Shown in pieces: positions 51,890 through 60,518 of a stretch of DNA of 64,000 nucleotides; position 1 is the stretch's first letter, and each line of letters starts with the position of its first letter. Source of the stretch: Rhodococcus koreensis (GTDB lineage: Bacteria; Actinomycetota; Actinomycetes; Mycobacteriales; Mycobacteriaceae); NCBI RefSeq assembly GCF_900105905.1, contig NZ_FNSV01000005.1:6572001-6636000 (forward strand), in the 5' to 3' direction. The translations under genes and the position numbers were made by a program. A model generated the notes under the pieces. The model ran no database searches and was not told the origin of the DNA. It saw only the letters and a program-made list of their open reading frames with translations.

Positions 51890-51914
51890 AATGCCATTAC
51901 ATCACGCTGGGTGT

Positions 51915-52076
51915 ATGAGCGAACATCACGAACACGACTGGCAGGAAGTATCCCGGCATCGAACGAGCACGGGCGTGGTCACCTACCTCGGCTGCGCGTG
52001 CGGTCGGTGGCAGTTGTCGCTGGTCGAGGCGTCGCTAGGGGAATCTAGCCGTATCTACGTTCGATCGCAGATTTGA
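51915..52076 (+). CDS. Small hypothetical protein with CxC motif
   Basis: 53 residues from ATG 51915 (MSEHHEHDWQEVSRHRTSTG). His-rich start and a CAC-G-R-W segment (LGCACGRWQLSLVEASLG) suggest possible metal binding. Codon pattern fits the neighbourhood, but the short length leaves room for doubt. Confidence 0.5.
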   Translation: MSEHHEHDWQEVSRHRTSTGVVTYLGCACGRWQLSLVEASLGESSRIYVRSQI

Positions 52077-52152
52077 ATAGATTTGCATACGGTCCGCGGG
52101 TTTACGGGTCGAGGGTCTGGCATTTTCGGCACGAGGCGCACATAATCACCCC

Positions 52153-54003
52153 GTGAGCCAAGTTACTGTTACTCCGAGTTCACTCATTCTTGCCCAGTCG
52201 GGCGGAGAGGGTGGCGGTGCGGCATTCGACCAGATCATCGGAATCACGGTGGCGACGGCGATCATCACCGTGGGTCTGCTGTGGATCGCGTACCTGCATC
52301 GCACACGCAAGATCACGTGGCTGCAGACGACTGCCGACGCGGCGTCGCGCGCACTCGACCGGCCCCCGTGGGTGGCCCTGCCCCTGGTGACGTTCGTCGG
52401 GACCATCCTGACGGCGTTCTTCGGTTTCATCTGGGACGTCAGCCTGCACATCGGGCGGGGCCGCGACGACGGGCCGCTCGCGAACCCCGCGCACTACTTC
52501 ATCCTCGTCGGGCTGTTCCTGCTGTTCATCACCGGAATGCTGGCGATGATCCTGCCGCGCGACGAGAAACCCGGTCCGGCGGCGATCAAGATCACCCGCA
52601 CCTGGTACGTCCCGGTCGGCGGCGTCCTCGTGGCCGGAGCGGGTCTGTATGCCCTCATAGGGTTCCCGCTCGACGACGTCTGGCACCGGATCTTCGGTCA
52701 GGACGTCACGCTGTGGGGACCGACGCACCTGATGCTGATCGGCGGTGCGGGACTGTCGCTGATCGGCGTCCTGCTCCTGGACTACGAGGGCCGGATGGCG
52801 ACCCCCGGGGAGGTCAAGCCGGACAGCAGGCTCATCTGGTTCCTGCGGTGCGGCACGTTCGGCGGCCTGCTCATCGGCCTGTCCGTCTTCCAGATCGAAT
52901 ACGACTTCGGCGTCGAGCAGTTCCGGCTCGTCCTGCAACCGATGATGATCGCCGGAGCGGCCGCCTTCACCCTGGTGGCGGCGCGCATCGTTCTCGGACC
53001 GTTCGCGGCGATCGTGGCCGTGGCGGTGGCAGGCGTCGTGCGCGCGATCACGGCGCTGATCGTCGGACCGGTTCTCGGTGCCCCCACCAACGTGTTCGAA
53101 CTGTGCCTCGGCGCCGCGGTGGTGATCGAATTGCTCGCTCTGACACCGCTGATCAAGAATCGGGTGGCGTTCGGTGCCGTCGGCGGACTGCTCGTCGCGA
53201 CGGTCGGGCTGTGGCTCGAGTCGCTGTGGATCGACGCCGTGTACATCTACCCCTGGCCCACCAGCATGTGGCCGGAGGCCCTGGCCATGGCCGTGCCCGT
53301 CGCCATCGCGGCCGGAGCCTGCGGCGCCCTGCTCGGGCGGGTGCTCCGATCCGAGGGGCTTCCGCGCCCGGCGATCAGCCGCACCATCGTCGTCGCCACC
53401 GTCGTGGTGATCGCCGGCGCCACGGCCAACGGCCTCGTCGCCACGGTCCCGGACAACGCCACCGCGGCGATCGCTCTCACGGAGGCCACCCCGGACGGCG
53501 GCCGCATGGTCGACGCGGAGGTGCGCATCGACCCACCCGATCTCGCGAGCGACGATCCGGCGTGGGTGTCCATCCTGTCCTGGCAGGGCGGCCCCGGACT
53601 GGGCAACGGTTTCACGGTCGACCGGCTCGAACGCACCGGTCCCGGCACCTACCGGACGCACGAGCCGGTCCCGGTTCACGGAACATGGAAGACGTTGCTG
53701 CGCGTGCAGGACGGGCGCACGATGACGGCCGTCCCGATCTACCTGCCCAGCGACCCGGGCATCGGCGCGGAGGAACTGCCCGCAGTCGCGTCCTCGACCC
53801 GCGACTTCGTCCCGGAGATCACCATCCTGCAGCGGGAGCGGAACTTCGACCACCCGTCCTGGCTGTTCGGCGCCGCATCGCTGGTGGTGCTGGTGTGCAC
53901 CCTGGCGCTGATCACCGCGCTGGCGTGGGGAGCGGGCCGGATCAGCAAGTACACGCAGGGGCAGGCGGCCACCGGCACCCGCGAGGACGTGACGGTGACA
54001 TGA
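52153..54003 (+). CDS. Large multi-pass membrane protein, unknown family
   Basis: 616 residues, GTG start. About 12-13 membrane helices. In-membrane or helix-edge motifs with Trp/Asp/His are present: FIWDVSLHIGRGRDDG, NPAHYFILVG, LDDVWHRIFGQDVTLWGPTHLM. A soluble extracytoplasmic domain of about 120 residues (VRIDPPDLASDDPAWVSILSW onward) precedes the last helix. The conserved His/Asp look metal- or heme-binding. It starts a tightly packed four-gene operon that includes a cupredoxin lipoprotein, so a copper-linked role is a reasonable guess. I do not recognise a named family. Confidence 0.75.
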   Translation: MSQVTVTPSSLILAQSGGEGGGAAFDQIIGITVATAIITVGLLWIAYLHRTRKITWLQTTADAASRALDRPPWVALPLVTFVGTILTAFFGFIWDVSLHIGRGRDDGPLANPAHYFILVGLFLLFITGMLAMILPRDEKPGPAAIKITRTWYVPVGGVLVAGAGLYALIGFPLDDVWHRIFGQDVTLWGPTHLMLIGGAGLSLIGVLLLDYEGRMATPGEVKPDSRLIWFLRCGTFGGLLIGLSVFQIEYDFGVEQFRLVLQPMMIAGAAAFTLVAARIVLGPFAAIVAVAVAGVVRAITALIVGPVLGAPTNVFELCLGAAVVIELLALTPLIKNRVAFGAVGGLLVATVGLWLESLWIDAVYIYPWPTSMWPEALAMAVPVAIAAGACGALLGRVLRSEGLPRPAISRTIVVATVVVIAGATANGLVATVPDNATAAIALTEATPDGGRMVDAEVRIDPPDLASDDPAWVSILSWQGGPGLGNGFTVDRLERTGPGTYRTHEPVPVHGTWKTLLRVQDGRTMTAVPIYLPSDPGIGAEELPAVASSTRDFVPEITILQRERNFDHPSWLFGAASLVVLVCTLALITALAWGAGRISKYTQGQAATGTREDVTVT

Positions 54004-54194
54004 ACCCGGTGCACGATCCGGACGTCGTCTACCTCGCCGATCATTCGGTACTGCTGGCGATTCCGGCGTTCGTCCCGGCGTTCCTGGTGGCCGGACTGGT
54101 CATCTACCTGGCGGTCCGGGACCGCAAGGCGGAAGCCGCCGAGAATGCCGAGAACGCGAAGCACGGTCCGAGCGCGCACGAAGAGGAGAACTAG
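54000..54194 (+). CDS. Small single-helix membrane protein
   Basis: 64 residues; ATG lies in the previous stop (ATGA). One membrane helix (SVLLAIPAFVPAFLVAGLVIYLAV) and an acidic, Ala/Glu-rich tail ending HEEEN. Small subunit-like partner of the flanking membrane proteins. Confidence 0.75.
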   Translation: MNPVHDPDVVYLADHSVLLAIPAFVPAFLVAGLVIYLAVRDRKAEAAENAENAKHGPSAHEEEN

Positions 54195-54557
54195 GTGATC
54201 AGGCGGTGGGCCGGAATTGTAGTGATACCCGCTGTCGTCGTCGCCCTGGTATCGGGCTGCGGAGGCGACGACGACACACCGGCCACGGAGGACGGCGTCG
54301 TGATCGACGTCGTGATCGAGAACGGCACGGTCACACCGGGCAACGAACGCATCGAGGCGACGGTGGGGGAGACCGTCACGGTGCGGATCGACAGCGACGC
54401 CGCCGACGAGTTGCACGTGCACGCCGTTCCGGAGCACTCGTTCGAGATTCACCCCGGAACGCAGGAAACCCAGTTCTCCGTTGACGTTCCGGGTCAGGTG
54501 GCGGTGGAATTGCACGACACGGGTAAGACGGTGGCCACCCTGCTCGTGCGTCCATGA
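54195..54557 (+). CDS. Lipoprotein with cupredoxin-like domain
   Basis: 120 residues, GTG start directly after the previous stop. Lipobox LVSGC with lipidated C22. The rest reads as a cupredoxin-like beta sandwich: GETVTVRIDSDAADELHVHAVPEHSFEI, then QVAVELHDTGKTVATLLV. Histidines at HVHAV, PEHSF and LHDTG could bind copper; the Cys and Met of classical blue copper sites are not apparent. Extracytoplasmic face of the membrane. Its stop overlaps the next ATG. Confidence 0.85.
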   Translation: MIRRWAGIVVIPAVVVALVSGCGGDDDTPATEDGVVIDVVIENGTVTPGNERIEATVGETVTVRIDSDAADELHVHAVPEHSFEIHPGTQETQFSVDVPGQVAVELHDTGKTVATLLVRP

Positions 54558-55888
54558 CCGCTGTTCTCGCGCACGGGCTCGGCGGATCCACCGACCTTCC
54601 CATCCCGTTCACGTATGCGCTGGTCGGGGCGAGTTGGGCGCTCACCGTCTCCTTCGTTGTGCTGGCGTTCGCGTGGCGCACCCCGAAGCTGGATCCGGAC
54701 AACCCGGGGCGCGAGCTGCCCCGCTGGGTGACCCGGTTCGCCGACGCGCCGGTCACGCGGAACGTGCTGGCCGCGGCCGGTGTGGTGTTCGCGGTGTGGG
54801 TGGCCCTCGCCGCCTTCTTCGGACCGTCGGCGTCGTCGGAGAACGCACTGCCGGGCGTGTTCTACGTGCTGCTCTGGGTGGGGCTGGTCGCGGCGTCGCT
54901 GGCGTTCGGGCCGGTCTGGCGGGTGCTGTCCCCGGTCCGCACCGTGCACCGGTCGGTGTGCGCGGCGATCGGCCGCTCACCGGCGGAAAATGATGCGCGG
55001 TACCGCAACTCGTGGGGTTACCGGCCCGCGGTCGCGGGACTGTTCGCCTTCGTCTGGCTCGAACTCGCCTCCGGCGACCCGGGTTCCGTGGCCGCGGTGC
55101 GCACGTGGCTGCTCGTGTACGTCGTGGTCACGACGGCCGGGGCGTTTCTGTGCGGCGAGCGCTGGTGCGAGCGGGGCGATCCGTTCGAGGTGTACAGCAC
55201 GCTGGCGTCGCGGCTGTCTCCGCTGAGTCGGGACCGGCCGAGCGGACGGATCGTGCTGCGCAACCCGCTGGACCACCTGGGGTCGATGCCCGTCCGGGCC
55301 GGCTCGGTCGCATTGATGGCAACCCTGCTGGGGTCCACTGCCTTCGACAGTTTCTCCGCGTTCCTCTGGTGGTCGCGTCTGGTGGACGGGATCGGTTCCC
55401 CGATCGGCGCCACCCTCGTGCGCACGGCCGGGCTCCTGGTCTTCGTCGGCTTCGTCGGGGTGTCGTTCTGGGTGGCCTCGCGGGCCACCGGGGGACTGCG
55501 GCCCGAGCAGCGCGCCGCTCTCCCGGGGCAGCTGTCGCATTCGCTGATCCCGATCGTCATCGGCTACGTCTTCGCGCACTATCTGACGTATCTGGTGGAG
55601 AAGGGGCAGGCGACGGTGATCCTGCTGGCCGACCCGATGGGGCGGGGCTGGAACCTGCTGGGACTCGGCGACGCCGAGGTCTGGTACGTGCTGTCCGAGC
55701 ACCCCGCCGCCTCGGCGTCGATCAAGGTGCTGTTCGTCCTCGCCGGGCACGTGCTGGGAGTGATTGCGGCGCACGACAAATCCATGAGGCTCCTGCCGCG
55801 GGGCCATCAGCTGACCGGGCAGCTGGCACTGCTGCTCACCATGGTCACCTACACGTTCGGTGGGCTGTACCTGCTGTTCGGTGGCTGA
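54554..55888 (+). CDS. Multi-pass membrane protein, last gene of cupredoxin operon
   Basis: 444 residues, ATG in the previous stop (ATGA). About ten helices. Notable polar motifs: GERWCERGDPFEVYSTLASRLSPL between helices, and HSLIPIVIGYVFAHYLTYLVEKGQ, where two His lie about 14 residues apart in one helix. A C-terminal HVLGVIAAHDKSMRLLP carries further His. No family name recognised. With the 616-residue protein it could form a membrane complex that handles copper or electrons. Confidence 0.75.
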   Translation: MTAVLAHGLGGSTDLPIPFTYALVGASWALTVSFVVLAFAWRTPKLDPDNPGRELPRWVTRFADAPVTRNVLAAAGVVFAVWVALAAFFGPSASSENALPGVFYVLLWVGLVAASLAFGPVWRVLSPVRTVHRSVCAAIGRSPAENDARYRNSWGYRPAVAGLFAFVWLELASGDPGSVAAVRTWLLVYVVVTTAGAFLCGERWCERGDPFEVYSTLASRLSPLSRDRPSGRIVLRNPLDHLGSMPVRAGSVALMATLLGSTAFDSFSAFLWWSRLVDGIGSPIGATLVRTAGLLVFVGFVGVSFWVASRATGGLRPEQRAALPGQLSHSLIPIVIGYVFAHYLTYLVEKGQATVILLADPMGRGWNLLGLGDAEVWYVLSEHPAASASIKVLFVLAGHVLGVIAAHDKSMRLLPRGHQLTGQLALLLTMVTYTFGGLYLLFGG

Positions 55889-55904
55889 CGGCCCCCAGTG
55901 TGCC

Positions 55905-56711
55905 TCAGCGTGCGAGGACGACTGCCGCCTCCGCGGTGAGCGAGGCGAACGTGAACGTCTCCTCGAGGTAGAGCGTGACTTCGTCGGCGGTGTGGCTGTC
56001 GTAGCCGATCGACAGGTCCGTGCCGAGGGTCAGCTGGTTGTCGCCACCACGCGTGGACAGCACGTATCCACCGCTGATCGCGGGTGCCCAGATGATGTCC
56101 CCGGTGACCAGGTCGCGCAGGTGGTGGAACACCGGATGTCCCTCGTCGCGGGTCTCGCTGACCGCGGTGTACGCGTCGGCGTCGAGCACCACCGAGTACG
56201 GTCCCTCGACTCCGGCGAGTCGCAGCGCCGACAGCGCGGAGGCGACGGCGTCGGGGATCAGCAGCGGATCCTCCGGCAGGCTGAGAACCGGGTTGTCGCT
56301 GGACGGTCCGAGTCCGCGGATGCCCGCCTCGTCGAATCCCTGGAAGATCGACTGGTCTTCCGCGAACGCGACCGCCTTCGCGGCGTCCTTGACGGGCTGC
56401 CAGTCGGAGTCGAGGGAACCGCGGGCGACGTCGTCGACCTCGGCGCGGCTCAGGGTGAACGGGAACCGGAGTTCGACGAGCGGGTCGACCTGCCGCTGCT
56501 GGGCGCGGATCCTGCTGTCGGAAGTCTTGATCGGGTTGACCCGGCCGAGGTTGTGGGCCGAATAGGAGTATCCGAACGGTCCCGCGACGTCGACCACGCG
56601 CCGGCCCGCGACGTGGCGCTTGAACGTGCGGGTGGCCTCTTCGCCGATCTGCTGCCAGGCCGCCTCGGTGACGGGTGCCAGGTTGCGGTGCAGATTGCTC
56701 GAATCACTCAT
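55905..56711 (-). CDS. enc: Encapsulin shell protein
   Basis: 268 residues, typical of family-1 encapsulins (HK97 fold): MSDSSNLHRNLAPVTEAAWQQIGEEA at the N-terminus, VVDVAGPFGYSYSAHNLGRV, and C-terminal HTADEVTLYLEETFTFASLTAEAAVVL. Forms a 60-subunit, roughly 25-nm protein shell that encloses cargo. Its ATG overlaps the DypB stop by 4 nt, so shell and cargo are made together. The cargo DypB carries the matching C-terminal targeting peptide. Confidence 0.96.
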   Translation of the reverse strand: MSDSSNLHRNLAPVTEAAWQQIGEEATRTFKRHVAGRRVVDVAGPFGYSYSAHNLGRVNPIKTSDSRIRAQQRQVDPLVELRFPFTLSRAEVDDVARGSLDSDWQPVKDAAKAVAFAEDQSIFQGFDEAGIRGLGPSSDNPVLSLPEDPLLIPDAVASALSALRLAGVEGPYSVVLDADAYTAVSETRDEGHPVFHHLRDLVTGDIIWAPAISGGYVLSTRGGDNQLTLGTDLSIGYDSHTADEVTLYLEETFTFASLTAEAAVVLAR

Positions 56712-57760
56712 TGCGATACTCCTTTGAGACCACCGATTTTCAGGGACAGGTCGTACGGGTCGGCCGCGGCGGGCTCGACCGGGTCTTCGGGCGCCGACTC
56801 CGCGACGGCCGGTGCGTCGCCGAGCGATTCGAGCACGTCCCGGCTCGGCACGAAGAACAACGTGCCGGTGGCCGCCGTCGAGAAGTCGAGGATGCGGTCG
56901 TAGTTTCCGGGCGGCTCACCGAGAAACATTCTTCGCAGCATCAACTCGGTGACGGCGGGGTCCTTCGCGTACCCGATGAAGTAGGTCCCGTACTCGGCCT
57001 CGCCGAGGCTGCCGAATGCCATGTTGTCCCGCAGGATCTCGTGCTCGACGCCGTCTTCGTCGACGATGCTGTTGAGGGTGACGTGCGAATTGCTCGGCTG
57101 GACGTCGTCGTCGAGTTCGATGTTGTCGAGCTTGGTGCGCCCGATGACCCGTTCCTGTTCCTCGGTGCTCAGCGTGCTCCACCCACCCATGTCGTGCAGG
57201 TACTTCTGCACGATCACGTAACTGCCGCCCCGGAAGTCGGGGTCCTCGTCGCCGATCAGCGCAGCGTCGGATGCGTCGTCTTCGGTGGGATTCTCGGTGC
57301 CGTCGACGAATCCGAGGAGATCGCGGGAATCGAAGTAGCGGAAGCCGTGCACCTCGTCGACGACGGTGGCGGCGGACCCCAGCGCGGAGACGATCTGGCG
57401 GCCCAGTTCGAAGCACAGGTCCTTGCGCGAGGCTTTGATGTGGAACAGCACGTCACCGGGTGTGGAGGGCGCGCTGTGGGCCGGTCCGGACAGTGTGACG
57501 AACGGGTGCAGGTGGGCAGGCTTCGACGACGCGCTCACGCGGTCCCAGAACTCCGCGCCGACACCGACCACGCAGGACAGGGAGCCGGCGAGTTCGCGGA
57601 ATCCCACGGCCTTGAGCGGTCCGTCGATGCCGGAGATCACGTCGCACACCGTCGCGCGGTCTTCGTCGGAGGGGCCGGCGAGGAGCACCAGGAACAGGGC
57701 GGCAGGGCTGGGCGGAGTGAGGACTGCTTGGGGTGCCAATCTCGCGACTGGGCCTGGCAT
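56708..57760 (-). CDS. dypB: Dye-decolourising peroxidase DypB (encapsulin cargo)
   Basis: 350 residues. B-type DyP: GXXDG motif GFVDGTENP with D153, proximal heme ligand H226 (NSHVTL), and R244/N246 in ILRDNMAFGS, all at the RHA1 DypB numbers. RHA1 DypB oxidises Mn2+ and lignin-type phenols with H2O2. The C-terminal DLSLKIGGLKGVSQ is the encapsulin targeting peptide, after a Pro/Glu-rich linker. GGAG six bases before the ATG. First gene of the dypB-enc operon. Confidence 0.96.
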   Translation of the reverse strand: MPGPVARLAPQAVLTPPSPAALFLVLLAGPSDEDRATVCDVISGIDGPLKAVGFRELAGSLSCVVGVGAEFWDRVSASSKPAHLHPFVTLSGPAHSAPSTPGDVLFHIKASRKDLCFELGRQIVSALGSAATVVDEVHGFRYFDSRDLLGFVDGTENPTEDDASDAALIGDEDPDFRGGSYVIVQKYLHDMGGWSTLSTEEQERVIGRTKLDNIELDDDVQPSNSHVTLNSIVDEDGVEHEILRDNMAFGSLGEAEYGTYFIGYAKDPAVTELMLRRMFLGEPPGNYDRILDFSTAATGTLFFVPSRDVLESLGDAPAVAESAPEDPVEPAAADPYDLSLKIGGLKGVSQ

Positions 57761-58140
57761 CTGTGTCTCCGTTCACTCCGACGTACGACGCTGCACTGTC
57801 CGGAACCTCAGGTCCCATCTAACCGTTTCGGACCGCCAGGTTCCATTCGATCGGCCCGCGCGCCGCCGCGGACCTCCGGAATCTGTCGGCGGTGACTCCG
57901 AGTGCTACCTCGCGCCGGAGAAGGTCGACGCCTCCCACCTGAACGCGAGGCCGGTTCCGGCCCGCGACCGGAAATGAAAGCGGTATCTACCCGCATGTAG
58001 CCGGGAAACATCGGTCATATTGCTGTGAACTGTGTGAACGGGAATTGCGCCGCCGGAGCTGAGAAAGCGTTTACAAACTCGGTGACGTGAGTCATAGTAG
58101 TCGGGTTCCGGCAGTTCCTTTCCACAGTCAGGAGTTCTCG
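57761..58140. other. Intergenic region between dypB and the MHS transporter
   Basis: 380 bp between divergent genes. It should hold promoters for dypB-enc (minus) and the transporter operon (plus). The only clear element is the LacI-type site at 58062-58077; no RNA gene or reading frame with protein-like composition is visible. Confidence 0.6.
58062..58077. promoter_or_regulatory. LacI-type operator candidate 1
   Basis: Minus-strand reading TGTAAACGCTTTCT fits the LacI-family pattern TGTAAnCGnTTnC. Located about 65 bp before the MHS transporter start. Confidence 0.6.
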
Positions 58141-59493
58141 ATGGGCATGACCGAACTCGGCACCGAGCGGTCGACCGCGGTGCCGCACGGGTCGGCGGGA
58201 CAGCAACGCCGCCGGGTGATCAAGGCGAGCGCGGCGGGAACCGTGATCGAGTGGTATGACTTCACGCTCTACGGTCTCGCGGCCGCCCTCGTCTTCGGGC
58301 CCCTCTACTTCCCCGGGGCGGGATCCCTCGCCGGCACGATGGCCGCCTTCGGGACGTTCGCCGTCGGCCTCGGCGCCCGCCCGATCGGTGGGCTGGTCTT
58401 CGCGCACTTCGGTGACCGGATCGGCCGCAAGCCGATGCTCCTCATGACCCTGCTCGTGATGGGCGCCTCGACGACGCTGATCGGGGCACTGCCCACCGCG
58501 GACGCGATCGGCATCTGGGCGCCGATTCTCCTGATCGTCCTCCGCCTGTTCCAGGGCGCAGGCGCGGGCGCCGAGTTCGCCGGGGCGATCACGATGGTCA
58601 CCGAATCCACCGACAGTTCCCGGCGAGCCCTCTCCAGTGCGTATCCAGGCGCCGCGATCTACGTCGGAACCGGCGGCGCCACCGCGATCTTCGCGTTGCT
58701 CACGCTGATGCCCGACGACCTCTTCCTGTCCTGGGGCTGGCGTATTCCGTTCCTGGCCAGTGCCGTCATCGTTCTCGTCGCCGGCTACCTGCGACTGAAG
58801 GTGAACGAGACGGCGGTGTTCGAGGAGGCCGCCCAGCACGGTGAGGTCGACCGTGCACCGCTGGTCGAGGCGGTCCGCAACCACTGGCGGCAGATCCTGT
58901 GCGGACTCGCCCTGTTCAGCTTCGTGATTCCGTGGGCCTACGTCATGCAGGTCTTCGCGCTGTCGTTCGTGACCAAGACCCTGGGGGTCGATTCCACCCA
59001 GGCCCTGATCGGATTGATCGTCGCCGAGTTCTGTGCCATCCCCGTCATCCTCGGCTTCGGCCGCCTGGCCGACCGGATCGGCCGCAAGCCGGTCCTGTTG
59101 TCCGGCGCGGTCTTCGGCATCGTCTTCCCGTTCCCGATGTTCATGATGCTGGACACCCGGTCGCCGTGGATGGTCGGGCTGGCGCTGATCCTCGGTATCT
59201 GCCTCGTCCAGGGCACGACGTCGGGCCCGGGCGGCGCGCTGCTCTCCGAACTGTTCCCCACCAAGATCCGCTGGAGCGGTATCGCGATCTCCCGGGAGAT
59301 CCCCGCCGCGGTGGTCGGCGGCACGATCCCGCTGGTCGCCACGGCCCTCGTCGCCGTTGCGGGCGGAACACCCTGGCTCGTCGCGAGCTACCTCATGGGC
59401 CTGAGCGTGGTGGGTCTGATCGGCATCGCCCTGCTCCCCGAGACTCTCGGCCGGAGCGTGGGTGCGCGCACCCACGTCGAGGCGGCATCGTGA
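58141..59493 (+). CDS. MHS-family MFS transporter
   Basis: 450 residues from ATG 58141 with AGGAG upstream. 12 helices; MHS signatures AAGTVIEWYDFTLYGLAAALVF, RPIGGLVFAHFGDRIGRKPML and AGAGAEFAGAITMVTEST. Probably imports an organic acid or polyol for the downstream Gfo/Idh/MocA and alcohol dehydrogenase enzymes. Its stop overlaps the next start by 4 nt. An upstream ATG at 58087 is less likely. Confidence 0.92.
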   Translation: MGMTELGTERSTAVPHGSAGQQRRRVIKASAAGTVIEWYDFTLYGLAAALVFGPLYFPGAGSLAGTMAAFGTFAVGLGARPIGGLVFAHFGDRIGRKPMLLMTLLVMGASTTLIGALPTADAIGIWAPILLIVLRLFQGAGAGAEFAGAITMVTESTDSSRRALSSAYPGAAIYVGTGGATAIFALLTLMPDDLFLSWGWRIPFLASAVIVLVAGYLRLKVNETAVFEEAAQHGEVDRAPLVEAVRNHWRQILCGLALFSFVIPWAYVMQVFALSFVTKTLGVDSTQALIGLIVAEFCAIPVILGFGRLADRIGRKPVLLSGAVFGIVFPFPMFMMLDTRSPWMVGLALILGICLVQGTTSGPGGALLSELFPTKIRWSGIAISREIPAAVVGGTIPLVATALVAVAGGTPWLVASYLMGLSVVGLIGIALLPETLGRSVGARTHVEAAS

Positions 59494-60518
59494 CCCGTCG
59501 TGTCGTGGTGGTCGGCGCCGGTCTCGCGAGCGCCGCGCACCTCACGGCCCTGCGGGCGGTCGGCGCCGACGTGGTCGGTGTGGTGACGCGCGACGAGACG
59601 AGGGCGGCCGCCGCCCACCGGCTGGCACCGGAGGCGCGGATCCTCCCGAGTCTCGACGCGGCAGCGGCCCTGGACGCCGACACGGCGGTGGTGGTCACGC
59701 CGCCCTCGAGTCACCTCGCGGTCGCGTCGGCGCTGGCCGAACGCGGTCTGGACCTGGTGATCGACAAACCGTTGGCGGCCTCGCTGCCTGATGCGCAGGC
59801 GATCGTGGACGTCGCGGAGCGGGCCGGTGTCCGGGCCGCGGTCACGCTGCAACACCGCTACAAGGAGGCGGCCGTCCGCGCACGGCAACTGCTCGCCGAC
59901 GGCGCGATCGGCACGCTCCGCTCGGCGACCGTCACCGTCCCGCTGTGGCGGCCGGACTCCTACTATGCCGAGGCCGGGCGCGGCACCTGGGACCGCGACG
60001 GCGGCGGAGCGCTGATCACCCAGGCCATCCACACCCTCGACCTCTACCTGTCGCTGACCGGACCGGCGCGCAGTGTCGTGGCCGCGTCCTCGACCAGCCG
60101 TGGGCGGCTCGAGGCCGAGGACACGATCCACCTGCTGATCGACCAGGGCACACATGCGGCGTCGGTGACGGCGAGCACGGCGGCCTGGCCGGGCGGGGCC
60201 GAGACGATCCACCTCTTCGGCGACGCGGGACAGCTTCGGCTGGTGGGCGATTCGCTCGTCCGGATCGGCGACGGTGCCCGCACCCTCGTCGACGGGACCG
60301 TCGACGCGTCCGGACCCGACCCGTTGTCGATGTCGGCGTGGTTCCGGTCGTTGTACGAGGACGTCTTCACCAGTTGGGCGGCAGGGGCAGCGCCGCTGTC
60401 CGACGCCCGGTCCGGGTTGCGCGTGCAGTCGGTGATCGACGCCGCCTACCGGTCCGCCGCTGCCGGCACGACACCGGAAATCGTCTCCGAGGAAAGGGAA
60501 AGTGCATGTCAGTCTTGA
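59490..60518 (+). CDS. Gfo/Idh/MocA-family NAD(P)-dependent oxidoreductase
   Basis: 342 residues, GTG start. Rossmann domain VVVVGAGLASAAHLTALRAV, then family motif VVTPPSSHLAVASALAERGLDLVIDKPLA with the catalytic EKP-type Lys in DKP. C-terminal domain has GGGALITQAIHTLDLYLSLTG, giving the substrate-binding His. Oxidises sugars, inositols or related polyols. Ends 13 nt inside the next gene. Confidence 0.92.
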   Translation: MTRRVVVVGAGLASAAHLTALRAVGADVVGVVTRDETRAAAAHRLAPEARILPSLDAAAALDADTAVVVTPPSSHLAVASALAERGLDLVIDKPLAASLPDAQAIVDVAERAGVRAAVTLQHRYKEAAVRARQLLADGAIGTLRSATVTVPLWRPDSYYAEAGRGTWDRDGGGALITQAIHTLDLYLSLTGPARSVVAASSTSRGRLEAEDTIHLLIDQGTHAASVTASTAAWPGGAETIHLFGDAGQLRLVGDSLVRIGDGARTLVDGTVDASGPDPLSMSAWFRSLYEDVFTSWAAGAAPLSDARSGLRVQSVIDAAYRSAAAGTTPEIVSEERESACQS

